A DNA stretch of 17,503 nt from Spirochaetota bacterium. GTDB taxonomy: Bacteria > Spirochaetota > UBA4802 > UBA5368. The DNA is taken from the NCBI GenBank assembly GCA_017998475.1, contig JAGODA010000023.1, forward strand, positions 1-17,503, given 5' to 3'. A program made the translations under genes and the position numbers. Shown here one piece after another: positions 13,066 to 17,503 of this stretch; position 1 is the first letter of the stretch, and the number at the start of each line of letters is the position of its first letter. The notes beneath the pieces were generated by a model that saw only the letters and a list, made by a program, of their open reading frames with translations, had not been told where the DNA came from and searched no databases.

Positions 13066-13509
13066 ATGAAAGTGATTCTGCAGAAAGACATTCCGAATCT
13101 CGGCGAGGCGGGCGACATCAAGGACGTCTCCGACGGATACGCGCGCAATTTTCTTCTCCCCAAAAAACTCGTACTGGTGGCGAACGATTCGAGCCAGAAG
13201 GCGGCGGTGCACCAGAAGAAGCTCATCAGGATAAAAAAGGACAAACGCAAGAAACAGAGCGAGACGCTTATGGAAGCGCTCTCCGCACTCGACATCCAGA
13301 TAGGGGCCCAGGTGGGGGAAGAAGAAAAGCTCTTCGGCTCCGTGACGTCCATGGATATAGCGCGCAAGCTGAAAGAGCTCGGCCACGAGGTCGACCGCAG
13401 GAAGATACACCTGGACGAGCCGATCAAGAAGCTGGGAGAATACAAGGTGCCCGTCAAGCTCGACGAGGGGGTCACCGCGAATTTGAAGGTCACCGTCTTC
13501 AAGGAGTAG
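13066..13509 (+). CDS. rplI: Large ribosomal subunit protein bL9
   Basis: 147 residues, normal bL9 length. The N-terminal domain begins MKVILQKDIPNLGEAGDI and carries the family signature GDIKDVSDGYARNFLLPK (16-33). A long Lys-rich helix follows (about 45-75), then the C-terminal domain with KLFGSVTSMDIA. bL9 binds 23S rRNA near the L1 stalk and helps keep the reading frame. GAGGT stands about 9 nt before the ATG. Its 3' end, AAGGAG just before the TAG, serves as the ribosome site of dnaB. Confidence 0.97.
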   Translation: MKVILQKDIPNLGEAGDIKDVSDGYARNFLLPKKLVLVANDSSQKAAVHQKKLIRIKKDKRKKQSETLMEALSALDIQIGAQVGEEEKLFGSVTSMDIARKLKELGHEVDRRKIHLDEPIKKLGEYKVPVKLDEGVTANLKVTVFKE

Positions 13510-13512
13510 CCG

Positions 13513-14862
13513 ATGGCCATCGAACTGGTACCGCCTCAGGATATTGAAGCGGAAGCCTCCTGCCTCTCCTCCGCGCTCCTCAGCAGGGACGCGCTTCTTA
13601 AAGTCATAGAAATCCTCCAGCCGGAGGATTTCTATCTTGATGCGCACCGCGAGATTTTCGGCGTTGTCGTGGATCTCGAACGCAAAAACCTGCCGATCGA
13701 CCTTGTAACCGTCAAACAGCGGCTGAACGATCTGGGTCGTCTCGAGCGTATCGGAGGCGACCACGCGCTGGTCGATATTTACCGGACCGTCTCCACATCC
13801 GCGAACGCCGAGTTTTACGCCCGCAGAATAAAAGAGATGAGCCTGCGGCGCAAACTCATCGAGGTATCGCATGAGGTGGTGGAGAAGTGCCACGATACCG
13901 CGCGCGACACCTACGAGCTCATGGACGAAGTGGAGCGTGACGTATTCCGCGTCACCGAGAAACGCATCACCTCCGATTTCAAGAACATCTCCGACGTGAT
14001 CCAGGAAACCATGGACACGATCGGCCGCATGTACGAGACAAAGAGGGTGGTAACCGGAGTGGCCACCGGTTTTACCGGGCTCGACGAAATGCTCTCCGGC
14101 CTGCACGAATCGGAGCTCATCATAATCGCCGCTCGCCCGTCGATGGGTAAAACCGCGCTGGCGCTCAATATCGCAAACCATATCGTAATGAAGGAAAAGA
14201 TGCCGGTGCTCTTCTTCTCGGTGGAGATGCCCGCCTCTCAGCTCGGGATGCGCCTTCTCTGCGTCGACGCGATGATCGATTCCCAGCGCGTTCGCACTGG
14301 CCATATCAGCAGCGAGGAGCTCAGGCGCCTGATGCAGAGCGCGGGAAGGCTCGAAAAGTCGCCGCTTCTCATCGACGACACGCCGGCCATCAATATTTTC
14401 GAGATCCGGGCGAAGGCGCGACGTATCGCACAGAAACAGCGTCTCGGTGCGATCGTGGTCGACTATCTCCAGCTCATAACCAGCATGTCACGCATCGACC
14501 GCCATCTGCAGATCGCCGAGATTTCGCGCTCGCTCAAGCAGATCGCCCGCGAGCTTTCCGTGCCGGTGGTCGCCCTCTCGCAGCTTTCGCGCGCGGTGGA
14601 GTCTCGCACCGACCAGCGGCCCCAGCTCTCCGATTTAAGGGAGTCGGGCGCGATCGAGCAGGACGCCGACGTGGTTATGTTCATCTACCGCGAGGAGCGG
14701 GTAAAGAAGGAAACGGAGAAGAAGGGGATCGCGGAGGTCATCGTGGCCAAGCAGCGCAACGGCCCGATAGGCGATGTCGAGCTGCGGTTCTGGGAAAAAT
14801 TCACCAAGTTCGGGAACCTGGACAAGGTTCACGGATTCGACGAGACCGTGGCGGAGGCATGA
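13513..14862 (+). CDS. dnaB: Replicative DNA helicase DnaB
   Basis: 449 residues, full length and without an intein. The N-terminal domain starts PPQDIEAEASCLSSAL (binding of primase and helicase ring formation). The RecA-like C-terminal domain has TGFTGLDEMLSG, Walker A ARPSMGKT (207-214), Walker B IVVDYLQL (D317 region) and SQLSRAVESR, with DLRESGAIEQDAD after it. It unwinds DNA ahead of the replication fork as a hexamer. AAGGAG at the end of rplI stands 6 nt before the ATG. The last codons overlap the mlaE start by 4 nt. Confidence 0.98.
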   Translation: MAIELVPPQDIEAEASCLSSALLSRDALLKVIEILQPEDFYLDAHREIFGVVVDLERKNLPIDLVTVKQRLNDLGRLERIGGDHALVDIYRTVSTSANAEFYARRIKEMSLRRKLIEVSHEVVEKCHDTARDTYELMDEVERDVFRVTEKRITSDFKNISDVIQETMDTIGRMYETKRVVTGVATGFTGLDEMLSGLHESELIIIAARPSMGKTALALNIANHIVMKEKMPVLFFSVEMPASQLGMRLLCVDAMIDSQRVRTGHISSEELRRLMQSAGRLEKSPLLIDDTPAINIFEIRAKARRIAQKQRLGAIVVDYLQLITSMSRIDRHLQIAEISRSLKQIARELSVPVVALSQLSRAVESRTDQRPQLSDLRESGAIEQDADVVMFIYREERVKKETEKKGIAEVIVAKQRNGPIGDVELRFWEKFTKFGNLDKVHGFDETVAEA

Positions 14863-15638
14863 CGAGAGTAAACGCCGGACAGCTTGTCGTATCGCTCCTG
14901 GAAGGCGTGGGGCGCTACGCCGTCTTTTTCGCCGACACGGTACGATGGACTTTCCGTCCGCCGTTCGACAGGAAAAACCTGACGGCGCAGATGCTCGAGA
15001 TCGGATACCGTTCCCTGCCGGTAACCGCGGTCACGCTGTTTTTTACCGGGATGGTGATGGCGCTCCAGATCGGAAACGCCATGGACAAGATCATGACCGG
15101 CTCCTCGATTTTTATCGGCAGCGCCGTGGCGATCTCGATGTTCCGGGAGCTCTGCCCGGTCCTCACCGCGCTTCTTCTGGCCGGAAGGGTGGGGTCGGCC
15201 ATAGCGGCCGAGATCGGCACCATGAAGGTCACCGAACAGATCGACGCCCTGGTGACGCTTTCCGCTAACCCCGTACAGTATCTATCCGTGCCGCGCTTTC
15301 TCGCCTGCCTCGTGATGACGCCGGCGCTCACCGTGATAACGGACGTTGTGGGGGTGCTCGGCGGCGCCTTCGTGGCCTATTTCAGCCTGAACATCACCAT
15401 CGACAAATATATCGAGAATATTTTACAGAACCTGCGTCTGGTGGATTTTATGACCGGCGTGCTGAAGTCGGTCTTCTTTGGAATCCAGATTGCCGTCATT
15501 TCATGTTATCAGGGCTTCAATACCAGCGGCGGCGCGGAGGGCGTCGGCAAGGCGACCATTCAGGCGGTGGTTAAGTCCTCGATGGCGATACTCATCTCGG
15601 ATTATTTCCTTACCTATCTTTTTCAGTTTTTCGAATAG
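14859..15638 (+). CDS. mlaE: MlaE-type ABC transporter permease (phospholipid transport)
   Basis: 259 residues, standard MlaE/YrbE length. The family signature runs RELCPVLTALLLAGRVG and SAIAAEIGTMKVTEQIDAL (about 106-140), after an earlier FFTGMVMALQIG helix. Four to five further membrane helices follow. In the Mla system the permease works with the ATPase MlaF and the substrate-binding MlaD to move phospholipids between inner and outer membrane. Here neither is adjacent; they must lie elsewhere or the gene is an isolated copy. Its ATG overlaps the dnaB stop (ATGA), so translation is coupled to dnaB. Confidence 0.92.
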   Translation: MTRVNAGQLVVSLLEGVGRYAVFFADTVRWTFRPPFDRKNLTAQMLEIGYRSLPVTAVTLFFTGMVMALQIGNAMDKIMTGSSIFIGSAVAISMFRELCPVLTALLLAGRVGSAIAAEIGTMKVTEQIDALVTLSANPVQYLSVPRFLACLVMTPALTVITDVVGVLGGAFVAYFSLNITIDKYIENILQNLRLVDFMTGVLKSVFFGIQIAVISCYQGFNTSGGAEGVGKATIQAVVKSSMAILISDYFLTYLFQFFE

Positions 15639-15756
15639 CCGGCGTCCCGCGGTCCGTTTTCTTCCGGGGCGGTGCGGGGAAATGCTTGAAATTTGCCGGA
15701 AAAAAAGAATCTGTGCACCACCTGTAAAATTTTATGAAGATCACCGGCTGGTAGTG

Positions 15757-16455
15757 ATGAGCACGAAAAGGGACGCGTTTCTCGCATCGCTCAAAAAGGT
15801 GAAGGCGGGCAAGGCCGTCATCGACGCCTTCGCCGCGGTGCGGCAGGAGGACTTCTTCGATCCCGCGTTCAGAAAGTCGTTCTATACCGACGAAACGGTC
15901 CCGATAGGGTGCGGGGAGCGGAGTGATCCGCTCATGTCGCTCGCGCGTATGTTCGCCGTTCTCGCCCCGCAGAAAAAGTGGCGCGTGCTGGAGGTGGGAA
16001 CGGGCTCGGGATATTCGACGGCCGTTCTCTCGCGGATGGTCGCCGAGGTGGTGACGGTCGACCTGTACGACGAGCTTTCGGCGGCGGCGAAGGCCCGTTG
16101 CAGGAAAAGGAAGTTCGACAATATACGCTTCTTTACGGGCGACGGGACCGATCACGAGCCCTCGCTCGGGCTTTTCGACGCGGTGATCGTGTGCGCGGCG
16201 TGCAGAAAGCGCCCGCTCTCACTCGTTCGTTCAACGAAAAAGGGCGGCAGGATGGTCTTCCCGATGGGCTTGCCGCACCAGCAGCAGATCACCCTGCTGA
16301 TAAACGATACCCCCGAAGGGGGTGACGAGCTTTTGCGCGTATCCTTCCACGACCTGTGCCTTTTTACTCTGCTTCAGGGGCGGTATGGTTTCCCGATCTA
16401 CCTGCCCGGATACCTGGAGGGCAACGAACCCCCGGAGGTCGAGCCCGGAAGCTAG
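15757..16455 (+). CDS. Protein-L-isoaspartate O-methyltransferase-like protein
   Basis: 232 residues from the ATG at 15757. PCMT-family features: AFAAVRQEDFFDPAFRKSFYTDETVPIGCGE in the N-terminal part (two parts of the family entry motif), then the SAM-binding motif I VLEVGTGSGYSTAVL (78-92) and a motif II region FDAVIVCAAC. The family methylates L-isoaspartyl residues in damaged proteins so they can be repaired. The 'D.v.v.aa' segment ends in Cys-Arg-Lys rather than the usual post-motif sequence, so it may be a divergent member. No good ribosome site precedes 15757. An in-frame ATG at 15682, with GGGGAA before it, would add 25 residues. It follows mlaE after 118 nt, and its stop is 9 nt from the convergent gene. 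Confidence 0.8.
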   Translation: MSTKRDAFLASLKKVKAGKAVIDAFAAVRQEDFFDPAFRKSFYTDETVPIGCGERSDPLMSLARMFAVLAPQKKWRVLEVGTGSGYSTAVLSRMVAEVVTVDLYDELSAAAKARCRKRKFDNIRFFTGDGTDHEPSLGLFDAVIVCAACRKRPLSLVRSTKKGGRMVFPMGLPHQQQITLLINDTPEGGDELLRVSFHDLCLFTLLQGRYGFPIYLPGYLEGNEPPEVEPGS

Positions 16456-16464
16456 CGCCGGGTC

Positions 16465-16821
16465 TCAGCGCGCAGGAGGCGGATGTTCGTTCGCGTCCTC
16501 ATCCTTGTAACAGTACCTGCATCCCAGAATGAGGATTTTAGTGCCGTCGCCGTTTTTTACCGGCGCGGCGTAGAGGGCTTCATATTTCGTCAGAGCCGAG
16601 CCGCAGAGAGGGCACAGGCGCTCTCCGGGATGGCTGCGGGGTTTTCTGAGGAAAATATCCCGGGGCTCGACGGTTCCCGCGCGCTCGCCGGTTTTGGCTC
16701 CGGGTCCGCCTTTGCGGGCTTTGAGCTTGGCCTTGCCGGACTCGTACGCGTTGAGCGCGTAGAGGAACACGGCAAGCGCGATGATAAACCCCACGAGATA
16801 AAAGAGATACTGCACTCTCAT
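16465..16821 (-). CDS. Membrane-anchored zinc-ribbon protein
   Basis: 118 residues from the ATG at 16821. One N-terminal helix (YLFYLVGFIIALAVFLYAL, about 5-23) anchors it. A basic Lys/Arg/Gly/Ala-rich linker follows, then a C-terminal zinc ribbon: CPLCGSALTKYE and, about 25 residues on, GCRYCYKDED. The two CxxC pairs fit a zinc site. The function is unknown; such proteins may sense or bind partners at the membrane. Its ATG overlaps the stop of the upstream methyltransferase (ATGA), so the two are coupled. GGAGG lies very close to the start. I chose this start over one 14 codons upstream because of the overlap and the membrane helix. Confidence 0.75.
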   Translation of the reverse strand: MRVQYLFYLVGFIIALAVFLYALNAYESGKAKLKARKGGPGAKTGERAGTVEPRDIFLRKPRSHPGERLCPLCGSALTKYEALYAAPVKNGDGTKILILGCRYCYKDEDANEHPPPAR

Positions 16822-17503
16822 GCCCTCCGGGTGATGAAGTTGATCATCACCGTGTCGTCGCACGGGGCCGAAAAGGTGTAGTCGCCGAAGATGTCGACCA
16901 CTTTGAGCCGCTCCCGCTCGAGGAGGTTTTTGATCTCGGTGACGGTATAGATGCGCTGTACATGCTCTTCGGATGAAACGGCGCCGTCTTTGTGGCGGAA
17001 TTCCAGGAGGGACCGGACGATTCTGCGTTCCTCGTCATAGGAATTGCTCCATCGTACGGAAGTGCCGCGCGTGCGGTAGCGCGTCACCCGGCCGTCGAAA
17101 TAGCGCCGTATGTTGTACTCCGTGGTGATGTCGAACATGAATATACTGCCGTCGTGCATGACGCGCCGGGCCGCGCGAAGCACCCTCTGGAGGGCGGCGT
17201 ACGTCAGAAAGTAGTTCATCGTATCGTGGACCGAAAAGATGAAATCGAAGGGCCGTGAGAGGCGGAAGTCCGTCATGTCCGCGCAGAATATGTGGAAATT
17301 GCCGTAGGCGCGCTTTTTGGCGACCTTCAGCATCTCGAGGGACCGGTCCATCCCGTACACCGGGAAATCGTCGCGGGAGAACATCGCGCCGAACTTTCCC
17401 GTACCGCAGCCCAGCTCGAGTATCCATTCCGGATACTCGATGTACTGGAACATGATGCTCCTCAGATAGCGGTACCACTGGTCGTAGTCGACGTGGCTCA
17501 GGA
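16818..17503 (-). CDS. SAM-dependent class I methyltransferase, 5' end cut by the window edge
   Basis: At least 228 codons are in view; the reading frame is open to the right edge, so the start lies outside. An ATG at 17453 exists, but residues before it (SHVDYDQWYRYLRSI) fit the family's DVDYxxWxxYL entry motif, so the gene starts earlier. Motif I is ILELGCGTGKFGAMF, then YGMDRSLEMLKVAK, CADMTDFRL and FDFIFSVHDTMNYF, as in small-molecule methyltransferases of this fold. A beta-rich C-terminal part includes the IYTVTEIKNLLERE helix. The substrate cannot be told. The stop overlaps the start of the zinc-ribbon gene. Confidence 0.9.
   Translation of the reverse strand, partial: LSHVDYDQWYRYLRSIMFQYIEYPEWILELGCGTGKFGAMFSRDDFPVYGMDRSLEMLKVAKKRAYGNFHIFCADMTDFRLSRPFDFIFSVHDTMNYFLTYAALQRVLRAARRVMHDGSIFMFDITTEYNIRRYFDGRVTRYRTRGTSVRWSNSYDEERRIVRSLLEFRHKDGAVSSEEHVQRIYTVTEIKNLLERERLKVVDIFGDYTFSAPCDDTVMINFITRRA

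Noticed and set aside
1..17503. CRISPR arrays, inserted elements or toxin-antitoxin pairs
   Set aside because: I saw no regular direct repeats, terminal inverted repeats, transposase motifs or paired small genes of that type.

Overview
The window is ordinary bacterial chromosome, GC-rich and tightly packed. I see no insertion sequence, integrase, phage gene or CRISPR array. An MlaE-type lipid-transport permease, several signal-peptide proteins, an HtrA-type protease and a periplasmic-type amidase point to a double-membraned bacterium. The run rpsF-ssb-rpsR-(DUF2232-like membrane protein)-rplI-dnaB, together with a PilZ-like protein and a UAP-type pyrophosphorylase, would fit a Spirochaetota-like lineage. 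That placement is inference from gene style and order, not proven here.

Region 1 (1-4283, all minus strand): the N-terminal part of a secreted protein; tadA; tRNA-Arg(ACG) with its own terminator; a small membrane protein whose start lies 14 nt after tRNA-Ser(GCU); tRNA-Ser(UGA) with a promoter; argB; and a UDP-sugar pyrophosphorylase (UAP family) just upstream of argB in an apparent two-gene operon. TadA makes the inosine at position 34 of tRNA-Arg(ACG), so the enzyme and its substrate gene are neighbours.

Region 2 (4284-10082, plus strand): glycerate 2-kinase behind a good sigma70-type promoter; a 260-bp intergenic region with an A-rich tract and a GC-rich, potentially switching leader RNA; an unrecognised secreted protein ended by a strong terminator; then an envelope cluster of a divergent N-acetylmuramoyl-L-alanine amidase, an HtrA/DegP-type protease with two PDZ domains, and a small exported OB-fold-like protein.

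Region 3 (10089-10952): a degenerate PilZ-like protein on the minus strand, preceded by an 11-codon leader reading frame whose stop overlaps its start. Divergent from it lies the control region of the ribosomal operon, with a hairpin that resembles the S6:S18 autoregulatory leader.

Region 4 (10953-16455, plus strand): rpsF, ssb, rpsR, a DUF2232-like membrane protein, rplI, dnaB, mlaE (4-nt overlap with dnaB) and a protein-L-isoaspartate methyltransferase-like protein. Region 5 (16465-17503, minus strand): a membrane-anchored zinc-ribbon protein translationally coupled to a SAM-dependent methyltransferase that runs off the right edge.

There is no gene-free stretch over 300 bases. I found no clearly new multi-gene system. 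The best second looks are the alternating GGCGG/CCGCC leader, the coupled mini-ORF before the PilZ gene, the tRNA/mRNA junction, the tadA/tRNA-Arg(ACG) neighbourhood and the amidase with a large insertion.
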